DNA from: Fimenecus sp963624605
GTDB lineage: Bacteria > Bacillota > Clostridia > Oscillospirales > Acutalibacteraceae
Assembly: GCA_963624605.1 (NCBI GenBank)
Contig: CAVFQD010000003.1
Span: forward strand, 1-64,000
Direction of reading: 5' to 3'
DNA length: 64,000 nt
Shown here: positions 26,031-35,066 of the stretch, in pieces
How the letters are laid out: every line of letters begins with the position of its first letter
Numbering within the stretch: position 1 is the stretch's first letter
Program-made: the position numbers and the translations under genes
The notes under the pieces: model-generated
The model's input: the letters and a program-made list of their open reading frames with translations, nothing else
The model's database searches: none
What the model was told of the DNA's origin: nothing

Positions 26031-27437
26031 TTAAAATCTGAAATAAAGGAAAGGATTGTAGCTGTCTCCGATAAGAGAAGCTGTCGAAACAGCCAGCGAA
26101 AACAGCACGAAAAGAATAATTGCGACATTTACAAATATCCTGCCCGATTTATTCTCCGAAGCATTGAAAGCAAAGCGCCTTATTATTTTCGCTATCGGTA
26201 GAGAGGCGATTATTCCGATGATTATCACAACTATGTAATTGAGCGCAACCGTCTTTTCCGTAAGAGTCGAAAATCCGTTTCTGAAGAAAATCGCCCTGAA
26301 GAAATTCTTGAGGTTCGCAAGGTCCTCAAAGTAGAAGAACGCCCAGCCGATAACCACAACGAGCATTGTGTATATATGCTTTATAACGGAGCTTGTCCTT
26401 GCAAGACGCTTTCCGATATAAATCTTTTCGAGCATAAGGAAGAAGAAATAATAAAGACCCCAGAGGATGTAGTTGTAGCTCGCTCCGTGCCAAAAGCCCG
26501 TCAGCACCCAAACCACAAGCATATTGAAAGCCCAGTGCTTCCTGTTACCGCCGAGCGGTATGTAGACATAATCCCTGAAAAAAGAGCTCAAGGTTATGTG
26601 CCAGCGTCTCCAAAAATCGTTTACGGAGTCCGCACAGTACGGATAGCGGAAGTTTTCAGGGAAATCAAAGCCGAATATCTTACCGAGACCTATTGCCATA
26701 TCCGAATAAGCCGAAAAGTCAAAATAAATCTGCAATGTGAACGCAATTATTCCGACAGCCGCACCGAGGAAGCTGACATTCTGCATATCCGAGCCGATAA
26801 GCTTTGTACAGAGCTCGCCCGCATAGTTTGCAATTATCGTCTTTTTAACAAGACCTACGCAAAAGCGCAAAACGCCGTCCGCCGCGCCCCTTAAAGTCAC
26901 GGGTCTGCACGAGAGCTGCTTTTCAACATCGCTGTAAAGGACAATAGGACCTGCTATCAGCTGCGGGAACATCGAAACATACAAAAGCAGCTTAAAAAAG
27001 GACTCCTGAACCTTTACACGGTCTCTGTAAACATCAACGACATATGTGAGTGCCTGAAACGTATAGAACGAAATACCTATTGGAAGCGCAAGCCCAAGCG
27101 ACTTTATGTTAAGCGAAAACGCCGAATTCAGGCTCTGTGCAAAAAAGTCGGAATATTTGAAAAGCGCAAGGCTTGAAAGCGTAATTATGACGCTCAGAAG
27201 CATAAACAGCTTTGAGAGCGCCTTTCCCCTGTATCTGTCAACAAGAATTCCTCCGAGATAGTCCACAAGCACGGTTGCTATCATCAGAAGTATGTATTTC
27301 GGCTCGCCGTAAGCATAGAACGCCAACGAAAACACCAGAAGCACGGCGTTGCGAACCTTTATATTCTTTGTTAAAAAATAAAAAACAAAACACAGAGGCA
27401 GAAATATGTATAAAAATACCAAGCTTGAAAAGACCAA
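26031..27437 (-). CDS. MBOAT family O-acyltransferase (AlgI/DltB-like)
   Basis: This 468-residue polytopic membrane protein has around ten hydrophobic segments and the AlgI/PatA signature: FDFPENFRYPYCADSVNDFWRRWHITLS-type region and HW at NRKHWAFNMLVVW, with the family histidine in LTGFWHGASYNYILWG. It moves acyl groups across the membrane onto an extracytoplasmic polymer or sugar. The start codon appears to be a TTG at 27437, six bases after GGAGG, giving VFSSLVFLYIFLPL. The neighbouring DHHW partner is truncated, so its acceptor transfer step may be supplied elsewhere or lost. Confidence 0.88.
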   Translation of the reverse strand: MVFSSLVFLYIFLPLCFVFYFLTKNIKVRNAVLLVFSLAFYAYGEPKYILLMIATVLVDYLGGILVDRYRGKALSKLFMLLSVIITLSSLALFKYSDFFAQSLNSAFSLNIKSLGLALPIGISFYTFQALTYVVDVYRDRVKVQESFFKLLLYVSMFPQLIAGPIVLYSDVEKQLSCRPVTLRGAADGVLRFCVGLVKKTIIANYAGELCTKLIGSDMQNVSFLGAAVGIIAFTLQIYFDFSAYSDMAIGLGKIFGFDFPENFRYPYCADSVNDFWRRWHITLSSFFRDYVYIPLGGNRKHWAFNMLVVWVLTGFWHGASYNYILWGLYYFFFLMLEKIYIGKRLARTSSVIKHIYTMLVVVIGWAFFYFEDLANLKNFFRAIFFRNGFSTLTEKTVALNYIVVIIIGIIASLPIAKIIRRFAFNASENKSGRIFVNVAIILFVLFSLAVSTASLIGDSYNPFLYFRF

Positions 27438-27541
27438 ATTCAACCTCCGAAGCACCAATTCATAATTATAAACATTATATCATACATTTTACACGAATAA
27501 CAGTATTTTTAGAAATTTTTTCATTAAATTTGCGGACAAAT

Positions 27542-28249
27542 TTATACAGCTTTTTCAAGCTCCTTTTTCAGCCGCACGATTATCCGCTTTTCAAGACGCG
27601 AAATGTAGCTTTGAGAAATTCCGAGTATATCCGCAACCTCCTTTTGGGTGTGCTCAGTCTCCCCGTCGAGCCCGAAGCGCATATTCATTATCAGCCTTTC
27701 CCTTTGTGAGAGCGACTTCACGGTTTCCAAAAGAAGCTTTTTCTCATCCTCACATTCAATCTCACGGTTTATTTCATCCGGCTCGCTTCCGAGAACATCG
27801 GATAAAAGCAGCTCGTTTCCGTCCCAGTCGATATTCAGCGGTTCATCTATCGAAATATCCGTTCTGTGCAGATTTATCTTGCGAAGATACATAAGAATTT
27901 CATTTTCAATACACCGTGAGGCGTAGGTGGCAAGCTTTATGTTCTTTTCAGGCTTAAATGTATTGACAGCCTTTATAAGTCCTATTGTTCCGATCGACAC
28001 GAGGTCGTCAGTACCCACTCCCGAATTGTCAAATTTTTTTGCTATATAGACGACAAGCCTTAAATTGTGGACTATCAGCGGTTCCCTTGCCGTCTTGTCT
28101 CCGCTTGCAATACGACGAAGGCAAACCTCCTCCTTCTCCTTGGTAAGAGGCTCGGGAAGGTTCTCACATCCGCCGACGAAGTTTATATCCGTTTGGAAAA
28201 GTATGCTCTTAATTTTTGCCAAAAGCGACAGTATGTATTCTCTTATCAT
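27542..28249 (-). CDS. sigE: RNA polymerase sporulation sigma factor SigE
   Basis: This is 235 residues from the ATG at 28249, which lies nine bases after AAAGGA. The first ~25 residues (IREYILSLLAKIKSILFQTD) are the pro-sequence; cleavage is expected near FVGG. Region 2 contains HNLRLVVYIAKKFDN, LVSIGTIGLIKAVNTF and LATYASRCIENEILMYLR; region 4 ends with EVADILGISQSYISRLEKR. It directs early mother-cell transcription once processed by SpoIIGA. It overlaps the 3' end of spoIIGA by 41 bp. Unlike many Firmicutes, no sigG gene follows; an acyltransferase gene does. Confidence 0.96.
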   Translation of the reverse strand: MIREYILSLLAKIKSILFQTDINFVGGCENLPEPLTKEKEEVCLRRIASGDKTAREPLIVHNLRLVVYIAKKFDNSGVGTDDLVSIGTIGLIKAVNTFKPEKNIKLATYASRCIENEILMYLRKINLHRTDISIDEPLNIDWDGNELLLSDVLGSEPDEINREIECEDEKKLLLETVKSLSQRERLIMNMRFGLDGETEHTQKEVADILGISQSYISRLEKRIIVRLKKELEKAV

Positions 28250-29117
28250 CACTGTTAGTCCTTTCAAAAAAATCGTTGTTGAGTATTGCCGAATATTCCC
28301 CGTTTGTAAACCTTGTTTTGCTCTGCGCCACAAGAGCGTTTCTGACCGTATACTCCCTGCCGCTCGCTCTCACGCTCACACTGTCTACCGACACAGCTTT
28401 CAAAAATCCCTTTTCTCCGACCGTGTTGTAGGCTATGAGCCTTATTTTGTTTTGAACGCCCATCATATCGAGCGCATTGTTGCCCCGAAAGCAGTCCTCG
28501 GGCACAAAGCCCGTAAGCGAAGCAAAAACGCTCTCGTCCGCTATGATAACCGGCTTTCCGGAAAAGCCGTCTTTGAGAGTGTTCCCCGTATCAAGCAGGG
28601 CGTTTACCGTAACGCTTCTGCCCAAATTTGAAAAAGTTACGCTGTAAACGGAGTCGGACGGCGCACTGCGTTTCATAAGCCTTGAAATAAGCATGATGAT
28701 AACATAGCAGGCAACGGTTGAAACGGTCAGTATTTTTATGTCGATATTGAAATAGACTACACTGTTGTTAAATACCATTCCGCTCGGCTTAAACGCAAGC
28801 CATATGCCGAGCATGATTCCCGCAAACGCAAAATTCACCCCGAAGAACACCGCGACCTCACGCAAGAACACCTTAAAGCTTTTCGGCGAAAAGGCTATGG
28901 CGGTCAGCACCGCCGACGCCGCAAAATTTACAAGCACGGTAACTGCCTCGGGAAGCTCGGGTAGGAAAATAATCAACGAATAAAGGCTTCCGAGGACGGA
29001 GGAAAGGAAAAGCCTTATCCGCTTTATTTCACAGTGTAACATTTTTGCGCTTGCAAGAAGCAAAAAGTAATTTACGAATATGTTTACCGCAAGCAGTATG
29101 TCAACATAGACAGTCAA
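28209..29117 (-). CDS. spoIIGA: Sporulation sigma-E processing peptidase SpoIIGA
   Basis: This 302-residue protein has five hydrophobic segments in the first ~150 residues and then an aspartic-protease-like cytoplasmic domain with the catalytic ALLDTGNTLKDG near residue 175. It cleaves pro-SigE in response to the forespore signal SpoIIR. The start is a TTG seven bases after GGTG. It overlaps sigE, as in other spore formers. A promoter for the pair probably lies within the short gap to ruvX (see regulatory entry). Confidence 0.95.
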   Translation of the reverse strand: MTVYVDILLAVNIFVNYFLLLASAKMLHCEIKRIRLFLSSVLGSLYSLIIFLPELPEAVTVLVNFAASAVLTAIAFSPKSFKVFLREVAVFFGVNFAFAGIMLGIWLAFKPSGMVFNNSVVYFNIDIKILTVSTVACYVIIMLISRLMKRSAPSDSVYSVTFSNLGRSVTVNALLDTGNTLKDGFSGKPVIIADESVFASLTGFVPEDCFRGNNALDMMGVQNKIRLIAYNTVGEKGFLKAVSVDSVSVRASGREYTVRNALVAQSKTRFTNGEYSAILNNDFFERTNSDDKRIHTVAFGKN

Positions 29118-29139
29118 AGCTTATCACCACACAAAAAAT

Positions 29140-29172
29140 GAGCCTGAAGCCAATTATATAGGCTTCGGGCTC
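29140..29172. terminator. intrinsic terminator after ruvX
   Basis: GAGCCTGAAGCC (29140-29151) pairs with GGCTTCGGGCTC (29161-29172) with one G-T pair; CATTTTTTG follows on the minus strand. It ends the PBP1A-ruvX unit just before spoIIGA. Confidence 0.85.
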
Positions 29173-29186
29173 AATAATTTGTCATA
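29153..29186 (-). promoter_or_regulatory. candidate spoIIG promoter with Spo0A-box-like site
   Basis: On the minus strand TATAAT (29158-29153) lies in the loop of the ruvX terminator. On the plus strand TTTGTCATA (29178-29186) matches the Spo0A box TTTGTCRAA at eight of nine positions and would overlap the -35 region, as at the Bacillus spoIIG promoter. The assignment is inference from position and motif. Confidence 0.4.
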
Positions 29187-29194
29187 TCGTGGGG

Positions 29195-29605
29195 TTAATT
29201 TTGTTTTCGCATATAATCCTCAAGAATAAGCACGGCGGAAACGGCGTCAACCACAGCCTTGCGTTTTTTGCCTCTCGTATCGGTCGCATTGAGTATGTTG
29301 TGCGCCGAAACGGTTGTCAGGCGTTCATCCTGAAAATCAACGGTCAGACCCGTCTTTTCGGAAAGAATTTTCGCAAAGCTCTTGCATGCCTCTGCACGGA
29401 AGCCCTCGCTTCCGTCCATATTTTTCGGAAGTCCGAGAACAATTTTTTCCGCTTTTTTCTCAACGCATATTTTCTTTATTTCCACCGAGAGCAGCTCGGG
29501 GTCCTTTTGCTTTATAACGGTTACGGGAGAGGCAAGCATCTGGAGCTTGTCGCAAGCCGCAACACCCGTTCTCACATCGCCGTAATCAACGGAAACTATA
29601 ACCAT
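29195..29605 (-). CDS. ruvX: Holliday junction resolvase-like protein YqgF
   Basis: This 136-residue RNase H-fold protein has IVSVDYGDVRTGVA at the N-terminus, VLGLPKNMDGSEG in the middle and DERLTTVSAHNIL and DAVSAVLILEDYM near the end; the acidic residues of these motifs form the metal site. YqgF processes the 5' end of pre-16S rRNA in Escherichia coli and is annotated as a putative Holliday junction resolvase. It is 8 bp downstream of the penicillin-binding protein gene and ends before a strong terminator. Confidence 0.93.
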   Translation of the reverse strand: MVIVSVDYGDVRTGVAACDKLQMLASPVTVIKQKDPELLSVEIKKICVEKKAEKIVLGLPKNMDGSEGFRAEACKSFAKILSEKTGLTVDFQDERLTTVSAHNILNATDTRGKKRKAVVDAVSAVLILEDYMRKQN

Positions 29606-29613
29606 ATTTCCTC

Positions 29614-31908
29614 CTATTCGGCAGGCGGCAGATTTTCCGGAGCTGCCGTTGCGGGCGGAGTATCCGATGAATTACCGTCGCTTGCGGCTGTGGTCTCGGG
29701 CGTCTGCTGATCCGAAGCTACGGTCTCGCCCTCGGAAACAGGCTCTGCCACGCTCGGCGTCGCCGCACAGGATGTGCAATGTCCCGGCAAATTGCTCTTT
29801 GTGTACCAGCCTGTCGCCGTGCTCGTACAGCTCTCGCTTGCGAGGAAGCCCGACTGCGTACAGTAGGTTGCGCTCATCACAAGATTGGAATGCGTATCAA
29901 AGGGCTTTGCCGTAAGACCCTTGTGTATTCTTGTCATTACCTCGTCGAATATCTTACCCGAGGGGCTTCCCGACACATAAGCGGAAAGCTGCTTCGGCAT
30001 ATCGCAGCCGTACCAAACAGCCGCAACATAATAGGGTGTTCCGCCTACAAACCAACGGTCCTTATCGTCGCTCGTCGTACCTGTTTTCGCAAAGGTCTCA
30101 AAGCCGGAAATGCCGTAATTCCTTGCCGTTGCCATATGTGCCGCGTCGGTTACAACGGTCTGGAGAAGCTTATTCATTACATCTGCGGTGTCGGGAGAGA
30201 TAACCTGCTCTCCTTCCGAGTCCTGATGCTGAAGATAAATCTTTGTGCCGTTTGCGTTTGTAACCTTGTAATAGCAATACGGCTCATAATATTTTCCGCC
30301 GTTTCCGAACGCAGCAAACGCCGCCGCCATCTGTACGGTCGTTACACCCTTGCTTGCGCCGCCGACTGCAAGAGACGACATATTTTTATCGCTCTCGTCA
30401 AGATAAGAAAGCCTGAATTTTTCGGTAGCGTATTTATAACTGAGATCGACTCCCATCTGCTTGAGAATCTGTGCGGGGACGGTGTTATAGGATACGCAAA
30501 GCGCATGCTGAACGGTTACATATGAATCGGGTGAGCCGGGGTCGTTGCCGTAGTTTACGGGACCTGTTCCGCCGTCCGAATAATAATGTGCAATACCGTA
30601 GTTCTGAATTTTTGTGCTCCATGTTACATACTTTTCCTCAATCGCCGGAGCATATATCGAAAGCGGCTTTATTGATGAACCCGGCTGTCTCGGGGTCGTA
30701 GCGCGGTTAAGGCCTCTGTTTTCGGTCTTTTCTCCTATTCCGCCTACCATTGCGAGAATTCTGCCGCTGTAATCCATTATGGTCATAGCCGACTGTGCGT
30801 CGGGAACATTTTTGTTGTAAGCGGGCATTGTCACCTTATTGACATAAACATCCTCAAGCTGTTCCTGTATACTTGTGTCAACAGCTGAATAAATGCGCAA
30901 TCCGCCGTTGTAGATAAGCTTTGAAGCCTGCGATTTTGTATAACCGCACTGAGAAACAAGGTCGTTTATAACAGACTGTATTACATAGTCGACATAGTAG
31001 CTCTGAATTTCGGTCGCAGCGGCGCTTGAAGCGTTAGAGCTGTCATCGGAGCTGTCCTTTTTGACATAGTTTTCACTGTTTGTGAAGACCATTTCATATG
31101 CCACAGCCTCGTCGTATTCCTCCTGAGAAATATATCCCTCTTTGAGCATATTTCTAAGGCAGGTAAGCTGCCTTTTCCTGTTTGCCTCCGGATGAAGCAA
31201 CGGGTCGTTGGTAGATGGATTCTGCGTTATTGCCGCTATCGAGGCGCACTCCGCAATGTTAAGCTCGGACAAATCCTTACCGAAATACTTTTCGGCGGTC
31301 GTCTTTACGCCGTAGCAACCGTGGCTCATATAGACGGTATTCATATATGCTTCAAGAATGGTTGCCTTGGAGGCGTTCTTTTCAAGATTGAGCGCATTGA
31401 GTATTTCATAGAACTTACGGCTCACGGTTTTTCCGTTCTCGCCCGTAAGGTTCTTGATAAGCTGTTGGGTAAGCGTTGAGCCGCCGCCCGACTTACCGAA
31501 GGTAATAACCGCCTTCAAGGTTCTGATCCAGTCAACGCCCGAATGCTTTTCAAAACGCTTATCCTCAAGGGCGATATATGCCTTTTGCAGGCTCTCGGGA
31601 ATTTCATCAATGCTCGTCCACACACGGTTTTGCTCGCCGTGCAGACGGGTCAATTCAACCGCTTCGTCGTTTGAGTTGTAGGCGTAAACAATTGTGGTTT
31701 GCGCCTGATTTTCTTTGTAATCGGCAATATCTATTTTAGCCTCGCCGTTTACATACGAAACCATATATATAATCAGATATGTGCTTACAATTACCAAAGA
31801 AACAAGAGCGGTTAACGCCAGAGCCAATAAAGCGGTTATACCTTTTTTAGCCTTGGGGTTGAGAGGCTTCCTTTTCTTTTTCGGTTTTTTACGCACATTT
31901 TTTGCCAT
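29614..31908 (-). CDS. Class A penicillin-binding protein 1A
   Basis: This is 764 residues from the ATG at 31908 (GGAGG eight bases upstream; the ORF runs further). It has a very basic cytoplasmic tail (KKPKKKRKPLNPKAKKG), one membrane helix (~residues 25-50), a GT51 glycosyltransferase domain with EDKRFEKHSGVDW, and a transpeptidase domain with SSIK (active serine), SYN and KTGTT. The C-terminus is rich in threonine, alanine, proline and serine (~705-764) with four preceding cysteines (TYCTQSGFLASESC and GHCTSC). It polymerises and crosslinks peptidoglycan. ruvX follows in the same unit. Confidence 0.95.
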   Translation of the reverse strand: MAKNVRKKPKKKRKPLNPKAKKGITALLALALTALVSLVIVSTYLIIYMVSYVNGEAKIDIADYKENQAQTTIVYAYNSNDEAVELTRLHGEQNRVWTSIDEIPESLQKAYIALEDKRFEKHSGVDWIRTLKAVITFGKSGGGSTLTQQLIKNLTGENGKTVSRKFYEILNALNLEKNASKATILEAYMNTVYMSHGCYGVKTTAEKYFGKDLSELNIAECASIAAITQNPSTNDPLLHPEANRKRQLTCLRNMLKEGYISQEEYDEAVAYEMVFTNSENYVKKDSSDDSSNASSAAATEIQSYYVDYVIQSVINDLVSQCGYTKSQASKLIYNGGLRIYSAVDTSIQEQLEDVYVNKVTMPAYNKNVPDAQSAMTIMDYSGRILAMVGGIGEKTENRGLNRATTPRQPGSSIKPLSIYAPAIEEKYVTWSTKIQNYGIAHYYSDGGTGPVNYGNDPGSPDSYVTVQHALCVSYNTVPAQILKQMGVDLSYKYATEKFRLSYLDESDKNMSSLAVGGASKGVTTVQMAAAFAAFGNGGKYYEPYCYYKVTNANGTKIYLQHQDSEGEQVISPDTADVMNKLLQTVVTDAAHMATARNYGISGFETFAKTGTTSDDKDRWFVGGTPYYVAAVWYGCDMPKQLSAYVSGSPSGKIFDEVMTRIHKGLTAKPFDTHSNLVMSATYCTQSGFLASESCTSTATGWYTKSNLPGHCTSCAATPSVAEPVSEGETVASDQQTPETTAASDGNSSDTPPATAAPENLPPAE

Positions 31909-32058
31909 ATGTAGTTCCTCCGTGTGCTGACTTTGCATAATAAACTATTTTAACACAATTTTGCGAATATTTCATCATTTTTATAAAAAAAGATAAATTT
32001 TTGCCGGACTGCGTAAAATCCGTATTTTTTGCCGAAAATAACCAAAAGGAGTGATTCT

Positions 32059-32379
32059 ATGCAAAAGATACTTTTGAGGGCTGTTGCGGTAACGGCGATA
32101 GTGCTTACGGCAGTGTTTGTCGGCGCGGCTTTTTCGCTCGGAGCAAAAGACGACAAAGCGGCGATTTTGTCCGAAAGCACAACGCTTTCGCCGCTTTACA
32201 CACTCGGCGAATACGACGGAAAATTAGCACTTTTCAAGCGGGGATATTCAATGCCCGTTGAAATATACGATGTTTACCTCTCGTCGCTGCCCGACTCGGA
32301 GCAAGGCAAAATCAAAGAGGGAATTTCCGCCGAGTCCGATGACGAAATATTGAAAATAATTGAAGATTACACAAGCTGA
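32059..32379 (+). CDS. BofC C-terminal domain-like small exported protein
   Basis: This is 106 residues starting at the ATG after AAAGGAGTGATTCT; an earlier in-frame ATG at 32029 lacks a ribosome-binding site. There is a signal or anchor helix (LLRAVAVTAIVLTAVFVGAAFS), then YTLGEYDGKLALFKRGYSMP and VYLSSLPDSEQGKIKEGIS with a final IIEDYTS. The last section matches the C-terminal domain of BofC, a forespore protein that inhibits SpoIVB signalling in Bacillus. It is divergent from the PBP gene and its 3' end overlaps the opposing glycosidase gene by 13 bp. Confidence 0.7.
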   Translation: MQKILLRAVAVTAIVLTAVFVGAAFSLGAKDDKAAILSESTTLSPLYTLGEYDGKLALFKRGYSMPVEIYDVYLSSLPDSEQGKIKEGISAESDDEILKIIEDYTS

Positions 32380-35060
32380 ACGGAAATTTCAGCCTTTTCG
32401 GCGTCTGCGGGAACGGTAATTTCAAGCGTTCCCTTTTCACGCTCGGTAAACTCCGCCTTTTCGCCGTTGAGCATAACGCTGTATGAATATTTATCGTTCA
32501 TTACTGCGATTACGGTTGACTTTTTGCCGTTATAATGGCTGACAGTAGCCCGAAAGTCCGTAAAATCGTTTGAGAACTCGCTGTTTTCGCAGAAAATATC
32601 AAAGCCGAAGCTGAATGTGCCGGGGTTATAGTAAGCGTTTGCCCAGATGTTGACGGGAGCGGAAAGTCCGCCGAAGTTGTGGAACCAGCCTCCCCTGCCC
32701 GTGGTTATGGACATCATCTCAAAGGTGTAATAAGAATACTCGACCTCTTTTTTCCATGCGTCAAGTGCGGTCTTTGCGATTTTATACGCAAAATCGCTCT
32801 CCCCGAGGTCAAGCATGGTTTTCCATACAAACCACTGGTGCGAGAACCAGACATTGCCGTTCCAATAGCCGTTTGTGGCATAATAACCCGCCTTCATATT
32901 GACAGCGGAAATACCGACCTTGCTCATCATTTCGTCCTCGCTTTCGATATGGGCAAGGATTTTCTTTGTCTGATTTTCGTTCGTAATGCCTGCGATAAGC
33001 GGATAAATGCCGTCCATCGTCTTGTTCATATTTTCTCCGCTTTCACTTCGAAGCTGTTCTTTCGGCTCTCCGTTTTCGTCATGAACGACATATGAGAAAT
33101 ATCCCGCTTCCTCATCCCACGCATAGGTCTGCAAGCCGTCAGAAACACGTTTTATGTCTGCCTCATACTCTTTGACATCTTCGTTCTTTCCGAGATGCGA
33201 TGCGATAACAGACAAAATTTTTGCGCACCTGATAACCTGCGAGGAGGAAATGCACGGAGCGGTCAGAAGCTGAAGCTTTCTTCTGTATGTTTCAGCCTGC
33301 GGGGGCAAATCGTCCATACCCGAGCAGTTATAGAAATACTCAAAGGTGGTGGTCATACCGCTTTTGAACTTTGCGGTGGTTGAGCCGTCCGCCTTTCCGC
33401 AGAGGAAATCATAAAACAGCTTTACGCGGTCATAATAGCCGTAAAGCTTCGATTTATCGTTTGCCCTTGAGAGCATATCGTAATACTGATAAATATGCAC
33501 GGGAACGGGCGAGCCGTGGAGCAAAAAGGCATAGTCCTTATTGTCCTTGTCGCTCAAATACAAATCAAGAATGTACTCCGCTATCTCCGGGTTGTATATA
33601 TTCATTTCAAGACCGATAAAGCCCGAATCCCAAGTGTAGAAAGAGTCCCACCGCTTACCGGGCGTATGGTGCACAACATAATCGCCGTGATGATAGAGCG
33701 GATATACCGTGTTCTGGAACATTGCCGCACGCAAAAGCTCGTTTGAAAACTCGTATTTTTTGCCCGCTTCGTTGAGAGCTATTTTTTCGGTTGAATTTTT
33801 TGCGGCGAGATATATCTTTTCATATTCCTCGGGCGTTTTGTACTCGGTTTTGCTGCCTGAAATCACCGCATACTCGACATGGCTCGTGTGAGCGGGAATG
33901 TACAGCGTATGCACAAGCGTATTCTGATAGTAGCCCTCATCGGAATGCTTCCACGAAAACTCGCCCGAAAAGGTCTCCATCATATTGTCGAAACTCGGGT
34001 CGGGCTGAGAAATCCTCGGCGTGGGAACATCTTCAAGACAGCCTGTCGGTATTTCACGGAGCCTCGTCTCCTTATTAAATGTCCTCAAAGTGAAAGTATC
34101 GGGAATATCCCTGTATTTCATTTTTACCGTTTTTCCGTTTTCGTTTTCCTCAAAAGACACGGTCGGCATAAAATCGTTTTTCTCTGTTTTTGTGATAATT
34201 TTGCCGCAGTCCTCCGCCTCGGTTACGGCAAAGAAATCAAATTCGATGCCGCCTGTGCCCTCGGAAACAAGCTTTAAGAAGAATTTTCCCGAGTTTAAAG
34301 CACCTAGCGGAATTTGGGCAAGCTGCAAATTGTCGCAAACCTTGAAGCTGAAAGGCTTACCGTTAATTGTAAAGTCGGACGCCTTTACAGAGGTTGTACG
34401 GTATCTGACGGACAAAACAGCGTTTTTGTAATCGTTTTTTATGTCAAAATCATAGGTGATTGTATCGTTTTTCTCCTCGCCGAGCTTTGAGTATTTCGGA
34501 AGAATATAGCGGTTGTTATCCCTGTCTCCCAAGCCCTTGTGAAGATAAAATCTGTCGTCGAAAAACTCGCCCTTGTGCATGGCGTCCATGGTTTCCTTAT
34601 CCCACGGACGGGGCGTATTGTATTCGTAGGCTTCATAGTCGAGCGCCTTTTTGAAATCGCATTTTTCGGGCAGAGTAAGGCACACCCTGTTTACGGTCGG
34701 AAACTGGACGGACGAGAAGAAATTGACAAGGCAGTTCTGCATCATCTCGGAATTGTTAAAAATTTCCGTGCGCACAAGCGTTGAATCGTCGCCGAGCCTT
34801 GTAAAGGAGACATCGGAATAAATAACATCCTTCCATTCAATGTCCTGTCTGTAAGAATAATAGGAATAGTCGCTCTTGCACTCCCACGGATGAACGCCGA
34901 CGGGGATTGTAACATTGGGCACTTTGGCGTCCGTGTTTGAAACGCACGGGAGCACCACAAGGTCAAACCTTACGCCTTTTTCGCTTTTATGGTCAACTAT
35001 CTTTGAAATTCCGAAATATTTTTTTGAATACGGACCCCACTTGGGCATAACATTTATCAT
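32367..35060 (-). CDS. Large (alpha/alpha)6-barrel glycoside hydrolase, GH63/MGH1-like
   Basis: This 897-residue cytoplasmic-type protein has no signal peptide. Residues ~1-400 are beta-rich and probably substrate binding. From ~450 the (alpha/alpha)6 part has GKRWDSFYTWDSGFIGLEM, LHGSPVPVHIYQYY, YAWDEEAGYFSYVVHDENGE and NGYWNGNVWFSHQWFVWKTM, which resemble GH63 or trehalase-clan catalytic regions; the Asp in TWDSGF is a candidate acid. The substrate is unknown but would be an alpha-glucoside or mannoside. The ATG follows AGAGG. The upstream gene lies 6 bp away, so it may belong to the flavoprotein operon. Confidence 0.75.
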   Translation of the reverse strand: MINVMPKWGPYSKKYFGISKIVDHKSEKGVRFDLVVLPCVSNTDAKVPNVTIPVGVHPWECKSDYSYYSYRQDIEWKDVIYSDVSFTRLGDDSTLVRTEIFNNSEMMQNCLVNFFSSVQFPTVNRVCLTLPEKCDFKKALDYEAYEYNTPRPWDKETMDAMHKGEFFDDRFYLHKGLGDRDNNRYILPKYSKLGEEKNDTITYDFDIKNDYKNAVLSVRYRTTSVKASDFTINGKPFSFKVCDNLQLAQIPLGALNSGKFFLKLVSEGTGGIEFDFFAVTEAEDCGKIITKTEKNDFMPTVSFEENENGKTVKMKYRDIPDTFTLRTFNKETRLREIPTGCLEDVPTPRISQPDPSFDNMMETFSGEFSWKHSDEGYYQNTLVHTLYIPAHTSHVEYAVISGSKTEYKTPEEYEKIYLAAKNSTEKIALNEAGKKYEFSNELLRAAMFQNTVYPLYHHGDYVVHHTPGKRWDSFYTWDSGFIGLEMNIYNPEIAEYILDLYLSDKDNKDYAFLLHGSPVPVHIYQYYDMLSRANDKSKLYGYYDRVKLFYDFLCGKADGSTTAKFKSGMTTTFEYFYNCSGMDDLPPQAETYRRKLQLLTAPCISSSQVIRCAKILSVIASHLGKNEDVKEYEADIKRVSDGLQTYAWDEEAGYFSYVVHDENGEPKEQLRSESGENMNKTMDGIYPLIAGITNENQTKKILAHIESEDEMMSKVGISAVNMKAGYYATNGYWNGNVWFSHQWFVWKTMLDLGESDFAYKIAKTALDAWKKEVEYSYYTFEMMSITTGRGGWFHNFGGLSAPVNIWANAYYNPGTFSFGFDIFCENSEFSNDFTDFRATVSHYNGKKSTVIAVMNDKYSYSVMLNGEKAEFTEREKGTLEITVPADAEKAEISVQLV

Positions 35061-35066
35061 ATCTTT

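Noticed and set aside
31950..32180. 76-codon open frame on the minus strand
   Set aside because: Overlaps the BofC-like gene on the other strand, which has a good ribosome-binding site and family match.
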